A DNA stretch of 41,436 bases, from the NCBI RefSeq assembly GCF_003946205.1, contig NZ_RHOS01000019.1, positions 1 through 41,436 on the forward strand. The letters run 5' to 3'. Under the pieces are notes generated by a model that had not been told where the DNA came from, made no database searches, and saw only the letters and a list, made by a program, of their open reading frames with translations. The stretch is from Companilactobacillus keshanensis. GTDB lineage: Bacteria > Bacillota > Bacilli > Lactobacillales > Lactobacillaceae. The position numbers were made by a program, and so were the translations under genes. Positions 34,081 to 41,436 of the stretch are shown in pieces. How positions within the stretch are numbered: position 1 is the stretch's first letter; each line of letters starts with the position of its first letter.

Positions 34081-34953
34081 CTATAAACCTAATTTATCAA
34101 ACAAATTTTTTTGCTCTGAATCATTTAATGAAAGAATAGGTAATCTGCATCCACCAACATGGTAACCTTTAGCATTTAAAACAGCCTTAACGGGTGATGG
34201 TGAGGGATACATGAATAAGGCACTCATCTTAGGTGTCAATTCTCTTTGCAATGCTCCGGCACCGGCGACATCCCCACTAGCCAATTTTTGATACATTGAA
34301 GACATCTCGTCACCATAAACATGTGCTGCAACTGAAATAACTCCGTTGGCTCCAAGAACCCTTGCGTATAGTGCTTGTCCATCTTCACCACTATAAACTA
34401 AGAAGTCATCGGCCGTATGTTCAACGATATATTCCAGATCATCTAAAGAATTACATTGCTTGATACCGTGAATATTAGGATTCTTTGACAATTCGACAAC
34501 TGTTTCTTTATCCATTAAGACTCCGGTTCTACCAGGAATGTTATAGATCATGACTGGTATTGATGAAGCTTTAGCTACGGCTTCAAAGTGAGCCTTCATA
34601 CCGCGTTGATTTGGTTTATTGTAATAAGGAACAACAACTAATGCCATATCGATACCCTTGATCTGACCAACTTTTTTAACAAAATCGATAGTACCTTGAG
34701 TATTATTACTACCGACACCAGCAATGATCGGCACACGTCCAGCAACGATTTCTGTAAATTTCTCATATAGCGACAACTTTTCGACTTCGGTCAATGTCGG
34801 TGTTTCACCAGTAGTTCCACCAATAACAAATCCTTGACTACCATGTTCCAACAGATGGTTTGTTAGTTTTTCCAAAGCATCAAAATCGATCTCCGTTGCT
34901 TCATCATTAAAAGGTGTTATGATTGCTGTCATTAATTCTGCATTCTCAAACAT
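34081..34953 (-). CDS. dapA: 4-hydroxy-tetrahydrodipicolinate synthase
   Basis: DapA condenses pyruvate with aspartate semialdehyde, the branch point to diaminopimelate and lysine. In this 290-residue TIM-barrel enzyme [11 protein letters not shown] lies near 44-54, [13 protein letters not shown] in the middle, and YNIPGRTG carries the catalytic tyrosine region. The Schiff-base lysine is in HGIKQC; the usual GIKEA reads GIKQC here. The start follows TTGGAGG and overlaps the deacetylase stop by one base, a sign of translational coupling. Confidence 0.97.
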   Translation of the reverse strand: MFENAELMTAIITPFNDEATEIDFDALEKLTNHLLEHGSQGFVIGGTTGETPTLTEVEKLSLYEKFTEIVAGRVPIIAGVGSNNTQGTIDFVKKVGQIKGIDMALVVVPYYNKPNQRGMKAHFEAVAKASSIPVMIYNIPGRTGVLMDKETVVELSKNPNIHGIKQCNSLDDLEYIVEHTADDFLVYSGEDGQALYARVLGANGVISVAAHVYGDEMSSMYQKLASGDVAGAGALQRELTPKMSALFMYPSPSPVKAVLNAKGYHVGGCRLPILSLNDSEQKNLFDKLGL

Positions 34954-36110
34954 TATTCTTCCTCCAAATTCATACGGTAATTTAAAAATCCTGTAAAAGC
35001 TTTAACACCAGCCATAATTGCTTCTTCATGTGGCAAAAAGTCAACTGAATGTAATGATCCGGGACTAGATACTCCTAACCAAAACATTGTTCCCGGGATT
35101 TTATTCAATAGATAACCAAAATCCTCTCCTGTCATTGCTGGCTTAGTTTCTTGGAATCTTACTTGATCATCCTGTTGCATATATTTAATAAATCGTTTAG
35201 TAAGTTTAGGATCATTTTCCACTGGATAATAACCGCCTTGATTATATTCAACAGTTATCTTCGCATTAAATGAAATTTCTAATCCTTTTGCTATCTCTAA
35301 AATGCGATTCCGGATAAATTCGATCATATCCTGAGTCAATCCACGAATCGTACCTTCTAGTCGAGCAGTTCCGGCAATTACATTTCTGATCACTCCTGCT
35401 TCGACTTTTCCAAAAGTGATCACACCACACTTGACGGGATCAATACTTCTAGAAATGACGGTTTGAACTTGATTAATAAAGTTTGCTGCGATTACAACAG
35501 CGTCGTTGGCATCATGTGGAAAAGCAGCGTGACCACTTTTTCCTTGAATAATAACATTAACTTCAGTTGTACCCGCAAATAGGGTTTCCGCATTAGTTCC
35601 AATAACCCCTGTTGCTAAATCAGCATTATCATGCAATCCATAGAATTCATCAATAGCATATTCACCTTGAAATGCTCCGAGATCATAGGCTTTTTGACCT
35701 CCACTGTCACTCTCCTCAGCAGGTTGAAAGAAAAACACTAAATTGTCTTTAGGTTGATGTGTAGCAAAATAGCTCAAAATTCCTAAAGCAACTGTCATAT
35801 GAATATCGTGTCCACAAGCATGCATAACGCCTTTATTCTTGGAAGCATATGACAAATTATTTTCTTCTGTCACTGGTAAAGCATCCATGTCGGCACGATA
35901 ACCGATCGTACGTTTAGGATCACTGCCTTGTACATGTACTAATAAAGCAGTTGGCAATTCTTTTATTTCTTTCAATTCCAAGTAATCTTGTGGAAATGTT
36001 GCAATAACTTTTTTTATATAAGTATTTGTTTGAAATTCGTCCAATGCTAATTCAGGAATTTGATGTAATTTTCTTCTAATATCAATTAATTGATGTTCGT
36101 CTAAGATCAT
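34953..36110 (-). CDS. N-acetyldiaminopimelate deacetylase (M20 family)
   Basis: This 385-residue metallo-amidohydrolase removes the acetyl group from N-acetyl-LL-diaminopimelate. M20 signatures: [17 protein letters not shown] near the N-terminus, the metal site [10 protein letters not shown] at about 98-107, [12 protein letters not shown] with the metal-bridging and catalytic glutamates, and TGEDFGYLL near the C-terminus. The dimerisation domain ([15 protein letters not shown]) interrupts the catalytic domain as usual. Its place between dapH and dapA supports the DAP-specific role over other M20 amidohydrolases. It starts two bases after dapH ends. Confidence 0.93.
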   Translation of the reverse strand: MILDEHQLIDIRRKLHQIPELALDEFQTNTYIKKVIATFPQDYLELKEIKELPTALLVHVQGSDPKRTIGYRADMDALPVTEENNLSYASKNKGVMHACGHDIHMTVALGILSYFATHQPKDNLVFFFQPAEESDSGGQKAYDLGAFQGEYAIDEFYGLHDNADLATGVIGTNAETLFAGTTEVNVIIQGKSGHAAFPHDANDAVVIAANFINQVQTVISRSIDPVKCGVITFGKVEAGVIRNVIAGTARLEGTIRGLTQDMIEFIRNRILEIAKGLEISFNAKITVEYNQGGYYPVENDPKLTKRFIKYMQQDDQVRFQETKPAMTGEDFGYLLNKIPGTMFWLGVSSPGSLHSVDFLPHEEAIMAGVKAFTGFLNYRMNLEEE

Positions 36111-36112
36111 AA

Positions 36113-36817
36113 TTACAACTTCCTTAAAGTATTTTCGATATGCGTCTTGTCAGTTGTTTGTTGGTCCTTGATTTTCAATACCTTGGCGGGAACACCAGCC
36201 ATTACAGCTCCTGGCTCAACGTCTTTAGTAACAACGGCACCAGCACCGATAACTGCATTGTTGCCGACTTGAACACCTTCTAGAACAACTGCATTGGCAC
36301 CAACAGTTACATTGTCACCAATTCTTACTGGATCGGCGGAGGCTGGTTCAATAACTCCGGCTAAAACTGCATTAGCTCCGATATGTGAATTTTTACCGAC
36401 GATAGCACGTCCACCAAGAACAGCTCCCATATCTATCATTGTTCCATCACCAATCTCTGAACCGATATTGATAACCGCACCCATCATTACAACAGCATTG
36501 TCGCCGATAGTAACTTGATCACGAATAATTGCACCTGGCTCAATTCTGGCATTGATATTTTTAATATCCAGCATTGGAACAGCCGAATTTTGAGCACTTG
36601 TTTCTAAATAATAATCGCTGATACCGTCATTACTTAATAGAGGAGCAATTTCTTTATAGTCACCAATTAAAATTCCCATTGAACCAGTATTAAAAAATTT
36701 AACTGATGCTGGAACCTTTAATGAAGAAAAATCACCTTGTAAATAAATTTTAACGGGAGTGACCTTCTTAGAATTTCCAATATAATTAATAATTTCTTCT
36801 GCATCCATCTTACTCAT
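36113..36817 (-). CDS. dapH: 2,3,4,5-tetrahydropyridine-2,6-dicarboxylate N-acetyltransferase
   Basis: DapH uses acetyl-CoA to open and acetylate tetrahydrodipicolinate, which marks the acetylated branch of the DAP pathway. The 234-residue protein has an alpha/beta N-terminal DapH domain (about 1-85, [18 protein letters not shown]) followed by left-handed beta-helix hexapeptide repeats ([20 protein letters not shown] onward), ending in [20 protein letters not shown]. The start ATG follows AGGAGGAG. It is the second gene of the operon, 30 bases after lysA. Confidence 0.96.
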   Translation of the reverse strand: MSKMDAEEIINYIGNSKKVTPVKIYLQGDFSSLKVPASVKFFNTGSMGILIGDYKEIAPLLSNDGISDYYLETSAQNSAVPMLDIKNINARIEPGAIIRDQVTIGDNAVVMMGAVINIGSEIGDGTMIDMGAVLGGRAIVGKNSHIGANAVLAGVIEPASADPVRIGDNVTVGANAVVLEGVQVGNNAVIGAGAVVTKDVEPGAVMAGVPAKVLKIKDQQTTDKTHIENTLRKL

Positions 36818-36847
36818 GAAAAAACTCCTCCTATTATATGTAACAGT

Positions 36848-38146
36848 TTAAATGTAATTACGATCTAACTTAACTAAGTCTTCATATGATTCACGTTCAA
36901 CGACCAATTTATCGTGACCATCTTCAGCAAAAACAACTGCTGGACGAGGATTTCTATTATAGTTAGAAGCCATTGAATAACCATAGGCTCCAGTGTCAAG
37001 TATAGCTAAGATATCACCTGCTTTAGTATCGGGAAGTTTCTGATGGTCGATCAAGATATCTCCGGATTCACAATACTTACCAGCAATGTGAACATCTTCG
37101 GTCAATTTTTCATCCATCTTATTAGCAACAACTGCCTCATACTTAGCTTGATAAAGTGCTGGACGAATATTATCACCCATACCTCCATCAACATTTACGT
37201 AAGAAGTTAAGTCAGGAACATCTTTTCTTGAACCGATCGTATAAAGACTGTAACCAGCAGGTCCAACAATTGAACGTCCCGGTTCGATCCAAATCTCTGG
37301 CAATGCTAAATCTTTTGCTTTTGCTTGTTGTTTTACTGTTTCCACAATCTTTTGAATAAAGACATCTGGTCCAATGGCCTCATCTTGATCATTGTAGCTG
37401 ATACCAAAACCACCGCCTAAATTGATCACTTGAGGTACATAACTGAATTTATTTTTCCAATCTTCAGCAATCTCAAACATCTTCTTAACTAACATGACAA
37501 AACCTTCAACACCAAAGATCTGTGAACCAATATGTGCATGAATCCCGATCAAATTCATTCGTTTGTTGCTAAGGACCCTTTGTAGAGCTTCGGATGCTTG
37601 ACCAGAACCTACATCAAATCCAAATTTACTATCAACTTGACCAGTTTGGTCATATTTATGAGTATGTGCTGAGATGCCCGGTGTCAATCTCAACATAACA
37701 TTCGTCTTAGCATCCTTTGTTTCAAGAATTTCCTCTAATAAACCAATTTCATAAAAATTATCTAGAATAATCACACCAACATGATTATCAACTGCCATCT
37801 CTAATTCTTCTTGTGACTTATTGTTACCATGAAAGCTGATTTTGTCTGCAGGAAAGCCTGCCTTTAAGGCCGTGAAGAGTTCACCACCAGAGACAACATC
37901 CGTATGAACATCTTCTTGGTTTAGAACTTGATAAATTCCGACAGCAGCGAATGCTTTACTAGCATAGCTAATTTGATAATTCAGTCCGCTCTTTTCAAAA
38001 CTATTTTTAAAAAGACGAACTTGATTTCTAATTTCTTCTACATCATAAACAACTAAGGGCGTTTGATATTTGGAAGCTAGATCCACACTATCAACGCCTC
38101 CAATCATCAAATGTCCATTCTTATTAGTTAATTCACTACTTATCAT
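36848..38146 (-). CDS. lysA: Diaminopimelate decarboxylase
   Basis: LysA converts meso-diaminopimelate to L-lysine with PLP. The 432-residue fold-type III protein shows the PLP lysine in SYASKAFAAVGIYQ near residue 64, HAHIGSQIF, LGGGFGISY, EPGRSIVGPAGY, and CESGDIL with the dimer-partner active-site cysteine. It is the first gene of the lysine operon and directly follows the riboswitch terminator. The start ATG follows AGAAAGGTAG. Confidence 0.97.
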   Translation of the reverse strand: MISSELTNKNGHLMIGGVDSVDLASKYQTPLVVYDVEEIRNQVRLFKNSFEKSGLNYQISYASKAFAAVGIYQVLNQEDVHTDVVSGGELFTALKAGFPADKISFHGNNKSQEELEMAVDNHVGVIILDNFYEIGLLEEILETKDAKTNVMLRLTPGISAHTHKYDQTGQVDSKFGFDVGSGQASEALQRVLSNKRMNLIGIHAHIGSQIFGVEGFVMLVKKMFEIAEDWKNKFSYVPQVINLGGGFGISYNDQDEAIGPDVFIQKIVETVKQQAKAKDLALPEIWIEPGRSIVGPAGYSLYTIGSRKDVPDLTSYVNVDGGMGDNIRPALYQAKYEAVVANKMDEKLTEDVHIAGKYCESGDILIDHQKLPDTKAGDILAILDTGAYGYSMASNYNRNPRPAVVFAEDGHDKLVVERESYEDLVKLDRNYI

Positions 38147-38181
38147 TTTATAATCTACCTTTCTTAGAGGTCAGGTTGGAT

Positions 38182-38415
38182 AAAAAAAGACCCCTTTGCT
38201 TAAACAAAGAGATCCAAAATCCACGTAATTCCGCATCATTTTGTCATAAGCGCAACGCAGCGACATTTTACTGCGACAGTTCGTACTATCTTATTAGTAC
38301 GTCCCAGCAAACTGAGTTTTGCAACACCCAGCGCTTCGGCGACATCCCCTTTGGACAAGTTCACTGTTCTTGCAAGAACTCCTTTGCCTAATAATGTCAA
38401 TCGCGACCTCTTTTT
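38182..38415 (-). promoter_or_regulatory. Lysine riboswitch (L box) with expression-platform terminator
   Basis: The minus-strand leader holds the lysine aptamer (about 38248-38415). It begins AGAGGTCGCGA, contains the conserved core AAGGGGA...GTCGCCGAAG, the P4 loop flank GCTGGG and ACTGTCGCAG, and closes P1 with TTGCGCTT. A terminator, CTCTTTG / CAAAGGGG followed by TTTTTTT (38182-38213), lies 36 bases before the lysA start. Lysine binding should favour termination and shut down the eight-gene operon. Confidence 0.93.
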
Positions 38416-38432
38416 GTTTTGTTGCTTAAAAG

Positions 38433-38459
38433 ATTATAACAATTCTAATAATACGTCAA
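38433..38459 (-). promoter_or_regulatory. Promoter of the lysine riboswitch operon
   Basis: TGTTATAAT is an extended -10 (TATAAT at 38433-38438) with TTGACG at 38454-38459. The 15-base spacing is short but is compensated by the extended -10. Transcription would start about 15 bases before the aptamer. Confidence 0.75.
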
Positions 38460-38510
38460 CCCTAATTAAGTAATTTGAATATTTTTTCTAACTTTTAAAC
38501 TTTAAGCTTG

Positions 38511-38546
38511 TTTTAATGAGTGAAAATGCTAAACTCTTCATTAAAA
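38511..38546. repeat. AT-rich inverted repeat upstream of aspartate kinase
   Basis: TTTTAATGA and TCATTAAAA frame an AT-rich loop in the lysA-aspartate kinase spacer, 40 bases before the kinase start. It could be an operator or a weak hairpin; GC content is too low for a convincing terminator. Confidence 0.3.
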
Positions 38547-38584
38547 AAGTATTAATTTTTTAATTAAAAATTGGAGTGATATAT

Positions 38585-39940
38585 GTGAAAGTCGTCAAGT
38601 TCGGCGGTAGTTCTCTAGCAAATGGTGAACAGTTCGATAAAGTTATTAATATTGTGACAAGTGATGACGATCGAAAAGTCATCGTGACTTCTGCCCCTGG
38701 TAAACGTTTCAAGGGTGATATTAAAGTTACCGACTTATTAATAAAATATGCAAATTTAGTTCTAGAAGGCAAAGATTATCAAGAAGTTTACAATAAAATA
38801 GTTGACCGATATCAAGAGATAACTGATTACTATAATCTAACTGATGAAACGATCAATAAAATCAAAGTCAAACTGACCGACTTGGCTAAAGCAAGTTATA
38901 AAGATGATGATCATCTTATGGCAGCCTTTAAAGCACATGGTGAGTTTTTAAATGCCATAACTTTGGCTGATGTTCTCAACCATAAGGGAATAAAGGCCAA
39001 ATTTTTGAATCCTAAAGAAGCTGGATTTCTAGTCGGTGGTGAACCTAATAATGCCGATGTTTTACCAGAAACATATGGAAACTTAGCAAAGGTTCAATTT
39101 GATGATACAAAGATCATTTTCCCAGGATTCTTTGGTTACAGTAAAGATGGAGATATTTTTACTTTCTCACGTGGTGGTTCAGACATCACAGGCGCTATTT
39201 TAAGCCGTGGCTTTAACGCAGATCTATATGAGAACTTTACCGACGTAGACGCCATTTATGTGGCAAATAACCATATTGTTGATCACCCAGTAGCAATCAA
39301 GAAGATGTCATACCGTGAAATGCGAGAATTATCATATGCCGGCTTCTCAGTCTTTCAAGATGAGGCCATCATTCCTGCCGTTGAAGGTCAAGTGCCAGTA
39401 AACGTTAAAAACACAAATAATCCACAAAAACCAGGTACCCTGATCGTACCTTCTCAATTCCTATTCAATCCCGCAAACCCTATTACAGGCATTGCCAGTT
39501 CAGATCGTTTCTCAGCATTATATCTTCATAGATATCTATTGAATAAGGAAGTCGGTTTTACCTTAAAATTACTAAAGATTTTTTATAAATATGGAATTCC
39601 TTATGAACATATGCCATCAGGAATCGATGATTTAACAGTGATTTTTGACAAAAGCAAACTGGATCCAGAAACAATCAAGAATTTATGCAATGATGTCAAA
39701 AAAACTCTAAATCCTGACTATCTAGAATGGATCGACGACTATGCTATCATAATGGTTGTTGGTGAAGGATTAGCACACACCGTTGATACCGTAAGTAAAA
39801 TCATTGATTCTCTAACTGAAAATAATATTGCTATCGATATGATCAACCAAGGCGCATCAAGAATATCTATCATGATTGGAACACAGGTCAAAGATTCTAA
39901 AGCCGCCGTTCAAAATATCTACGAAACATTTTTTGAATAA
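38585..39940 (+). CDS. Aspartate kinase
   Basis: Aspartate kinase phosphorylates aspartate, the entry to lysine, threonine and methionine synthesis. In this 451-residue monofunctional enzyme the N-terminal KFGGSSLANG is the kinase signature, followed by FSRGGSDITGAIL near residue 200 and MSYREMRELSYAGFSVF. Two ACT domains in the last 150 residues (INQGASRISIMIGTQV at the end) are the usual site of feedback inhibition. The start is GTG at 38585-38587, eight bases after TTGGAG; an upstream GTG overlaps that site. It diverges from the lysA operon and is not behind the lysine riboswitch. Confidence 0.94.
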   Translation: MKVVKFGGSSLANGEQFDKVINIVTSDDDRKVIVTSAPGKRFKGDIKVTDLLIKYANLVLEGKDYQEVYNKIVDRYQEITDYYNLTDETINKIKVKLTDLAKASYKDDDHLMAAFKAHGEFLNAITLADVLNHKGIKAKFLNPKEAGFLVGGEPNNADVLPETYGNLAKVQFDDTKIIFPGFFGYSKDGDIFTFSRGGSDITGAILSRGFNADLYENFTDVDAIYVANNHIVDHPVAIKKMSYREMRELSYAGFSVFQDEAIIPAVEGQVPVNVKNTNNPQKPGTLIVPSQFLFNPANPITGIASSDRFSALYLHRYLLNKEVGFTLKLLKIFYKYGIPYEHMPSGIDDLTVIFDKSKLDPETIKNLCNDVKKTLNPDYLEWIDDYAIIMVVGEGLAHTVDTVSKIIDSLTENNIAIDMINQGASRISIMIGTQVKDSKAAVQNIYETFFE

Positions 39941-39957
39941 ATTTTGAGGTGAAAATA

Positions 39958-40947
39958 ATGGTTCAAATTTTAAAAGTACATGGCTCCGAAAATCAATTTT
40001 TTATTTTAGATCAAACAAAATTGAAGCAACAATTATCGGATGAAGAATTGAAACAATTAGCCATTAAGATCTGTAGTCCTAAAACCGGTTTGTTACATGG
40101 TTCAGATGGCTTACTAGTGGTAAATGATTCCAAATACAATGACTGCATCGGACAAATGCGAGTTATCAATGCCGATGGTAGTGAGGCTAAGATGTGCGGT
40201 AACGGGTTGAGAACCGTAAGCCGTTATCTATCAGAGAAATTTGATAAAGTTGAATTTAAAGTTGAGACTCTTGAAAATAATCTAACCGTAAAAAAATCAC
40301 AGGATCTTGCTGAAGGATTACCCACATTTAGTGTAGAAATATCACCAATTTCCTTTGCAAAAAAAGACCTGCCTTTTAATTACAAAGATAAATCTCAATT
40401 GATTGATGATGAAGTCCCTGAATTTATCTCCGGACAAACATTCACAGCTATTGCCGTTCCTAATCCTCATCTCATAAGCTTCGTAAAAGAAGTAAATAAA
40501 GCCGACTTGGGCAAATTAGGCAAATTAGGCAAACTACTAAACGATCCTAACGAATACTTCCCAGAAGGCGTAAATGTTAGTTTCGCAAAGATTTTAGATA
40601 ACAATAAGTTATTCGTTCAAACATATGAACGTGGAGTCGGATTTACTAATGCATGTGGTACTGGAATGTCCGCCACCAGTTTAGCTTTTGCCATTATTCA
40701 TGGTGATAAATTCGACTATACTAAAAATATCGAGGTATTTAATCCTGGTGGTATGGTTCAAACCAATATTCAATTGAATGCAGTACCTGAAAAGAGTCAA
40801 ATCCGTTTGATTGGTAATGCTACCTTTACACATAAAATAGAAATCAGTGAGAATGACTTACATGTCGCTAAATTATCTAAGGTTGATATTAAAATTACTG
40901 GTGAAGAAGATAACTATCAAAACTTTGTAAAATCGTTAAATAAATAA
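39958..40947 (+). CDS. dapF: Diaminopimelate epimerase
   Basis: DapF interconverts LL- and meso-diaminopimelate by a two-cysteine racemase mechanism. The 329-residue protein has both active-site cysteines: SEAKMCGNGLRTVSRYL near residue 80 and FTNACGTGMSATS near 237. The family is usually about 270-280 residues, so this protein is longer. A short in-frame repeat gives LGKLGKLGKL near residues 185-194. The ATG at 39958 follows GAGGTG; an upstream GTG lies inside that site. It is 17 bases downstream of the aspartate kinase, with a terminator after it. Confidence 0.96.
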   Translation: MVQILKVHGSENQFFILDQTKLKQQLSDEELKQLAIKICSPKTGLLHGSDGLLVVNDSKYNDCIGQMRVINADGSEAKMCGNGLRTVSRYLSEKFDKVEFKVETLENNLTVKKSQDLAEGLPTFSVEISPISFAKKDLPFNYKDKSQLIDDEVPEFISGQTFTAIAVPNPHLISFVKEVNKADLGKLGKLGKLLNDPNEYFPEGVNVSFAKILDNNKLFVQTYERGVGFTNACGTGMSATSLAFAIIHGDKFDYTKNIEVFNPGGMVQTNIQLNAVPEKSQIRLIGNATFTHKIEISENDLHVAKLSKVDIKITGEEDNYQNFVKSLNK

Positions 40948-40959
40948 ACGAAATATTTG

Positions 40960-40987
40960 GAATCACTTTTCGGTGATTCTTTTTTTA
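40960..40987 (+). terminator. Terminator after dapF
   Basis: GAATCAC / GTGATTC with a 6-base loop is followed by TTTTTTT, 13 bases after the dapF stop. Confidence 0.9.
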
Positions 40988-41023
40988 TGGTTAGATATGA
41001 GAAATGGTAAAGGTAAACAGGAC

Positions 41024-41055
41024 AAAAAAAGACGCCGTATCATAGATACGACGCC
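41024..41055 (-). terminator. Terminator of the rRNA/tRNA transcript
   Basis: GGCGTCGTAT / ATACGGCGTC and seven U residues on the minus strand lie about 50 bases downstream of tRNA-Ser. Confidence 0.88.
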
Positions 41056-41102
41056 TTTTTACACAAATATACATGGATGTACATAATCGTAATTAAGTAC
41101 AA

Positions 41103-41192
41103 CGGAGAGTAGGGGATTTGAACCCCTGATACAGGCAAAACCCGTATACATGATTTCCAATCATGCTCCTTCAGCCACTCGGACAACTCTCC
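41103..41192 (-). tRNA. tRNA-Ser (anticodon GGA)
   Basis: The 90-base class II tRNA has acceptor GGAGAGT / ACTCTCC with discriminator G and no encoded CCA. The anticodon loop TTGGAAA gives GGA. A long variable arm (TATACGGGTTTTGCCTGTA) and the T-loop GGTTCAAATCC are present. Confidence 0.96.
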
Positions 41193-41206
41193 AAAATAAA
41201 AAGCCT

Positions 41207-41247
41207 AAAAAAATACATCTAATTCATATGAACTAGATGTATTTTTT
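41207..41247 (-). terminator. Hairpin between tRNA-Asn and tRNA-Ser
   Basis: An 11-bp inverted repeat, AAATACATCTA / TAGATGTATTT, is flanked by A and T tracts, so it looks like an intrinsic terminator on both strands. On the minus strand it lies between two tRNA genes of the same unit and may act as a partial terminator or processing signal. Confidence 0.6.
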
Positions 41248-41280
41248 GGCACACCTAGGTGTTCCTAAGTATTATTTTAA

Positions 41281-41353
41281 CTCCGGATGTCAGACTCGAA
41301 CTGACGACACCCTGATTAACAGTCAGATGCTCTACCAACTGAGCTAATCCGGA
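41281..41353 (-). tRNA. tRNA-Asn (anticodon GTT)
   Basis: The 73-base tRNA has acceptor TCCGGAT / ATCCGGA with discriminator G and no encoded CCA. The anticodon loop CTGTTAA gives GTT. It directly follows the 5S rRNA on the minus strand, five bases away. Confidence 0.97.
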
Positions 41354-41358
41354 ATAAC

Positions 41359-41436
41359 AGCGTGGCAACTACCTATCCTTGCGGGTAGTTTCCCACCAAC
41401 TACTTTCGGCGTTAAGAAGCTTAACTTCTGTGTTCG
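41359..41436 (-). rRNA. rrf: 5S ribosomal RNA (3' part, cut by the window edge)
   Basis: The minus strand reads CGAACACAGAAGTTAAGC at the window edge, then CGCCGAAAGTAGTTGGTGGG, GCAAGGATAGG and the terminal GCCACGCTG, which is the 3' two thirds of a Firmicutes 5S rRNA. The 5' part and the rest of the rRNA operon lie to the right. Confidence 0.95.

Overview
The window is AT-rich chromosomal DNA from a low-GC Gram-positive bacterium of the Lactobacillaceae. This rests on gene content (rarA, leuS with a Leu T-box, metK behind an SMK/SAM-III riboswitch, an hrtRBA-like heme-efflux locus, SLAP-like and LysM wall enzymes, nrdDG) and on strong AGGAGG-type ribosome binding sites. A Companilactobacillus-like species is my best guess, but that is inference. 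No phage, insertion sequence or CRISPR array is visible.

Layout. Positions 1-3.3 kb hold a decayed Na+/H+ antiporter fragment, a DUF805-mscL pair, a macro-domain protein, a secreted amidase and tRNA-Leu. From 3.5 to 8 kb there are nnrD, an alpha/beta hydrolase, a tandem pair of HesB-like genes (one interrupted by TGA exactly at a cysteine codon) and a MurJ/SpoVB-type flippase. From 8 to 18 kb there are rarA flanked by two probable small RNAs, leuS with its T-box, a LysM glucosaminidase, a PAP2 phosphatase, a DHA2 drug exporter, metK with its riboswitch, and a membrane orphan. From 18 to 24 kb there are a small membrane protein, tRNA-Val and tRNA-Glu, a DNA glycosylase, a P1B metal ATPase, and nrdD-nrdG behind a promoter with two NrdR-box-like repeats. 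From 24 to 30 kb there is an hrtR-hrtB-hrtA-like heme-efflux operon whose ATPase carries one nonsense codon, then an MFS-like protein, a sugar O-acetyltransferase and azlCD.

Positions 29.8-41 kb are a complete acetylated diaminopimelate/lysine locus. A lysine riboswitch and terminator precede lysA-dapH-deacetylase-dapA-dapB-aminotransferase-aminotransferase-asd on the minus strand. Aspartate kinase and dapF run divergently. Together these encode every step from aspartate to lysine, with the aminotransferase step assigned by context. The right edge is the end of an rRNA operon: partial 5S rRNA, tRNA-Asn and tRNA-Ser, all on the minus strand.

Most of the window is ordinary core genome. The points that deserve a second look are the two structured RNAs flanking rarA, the Cys-to-TGA HesB paralogue, the broken heme-efflux ATPase under an intact heme-sensor operator pair, the twin aminotransferases, and a lysine riboswitch that controls the whole diaminopimelate branch.
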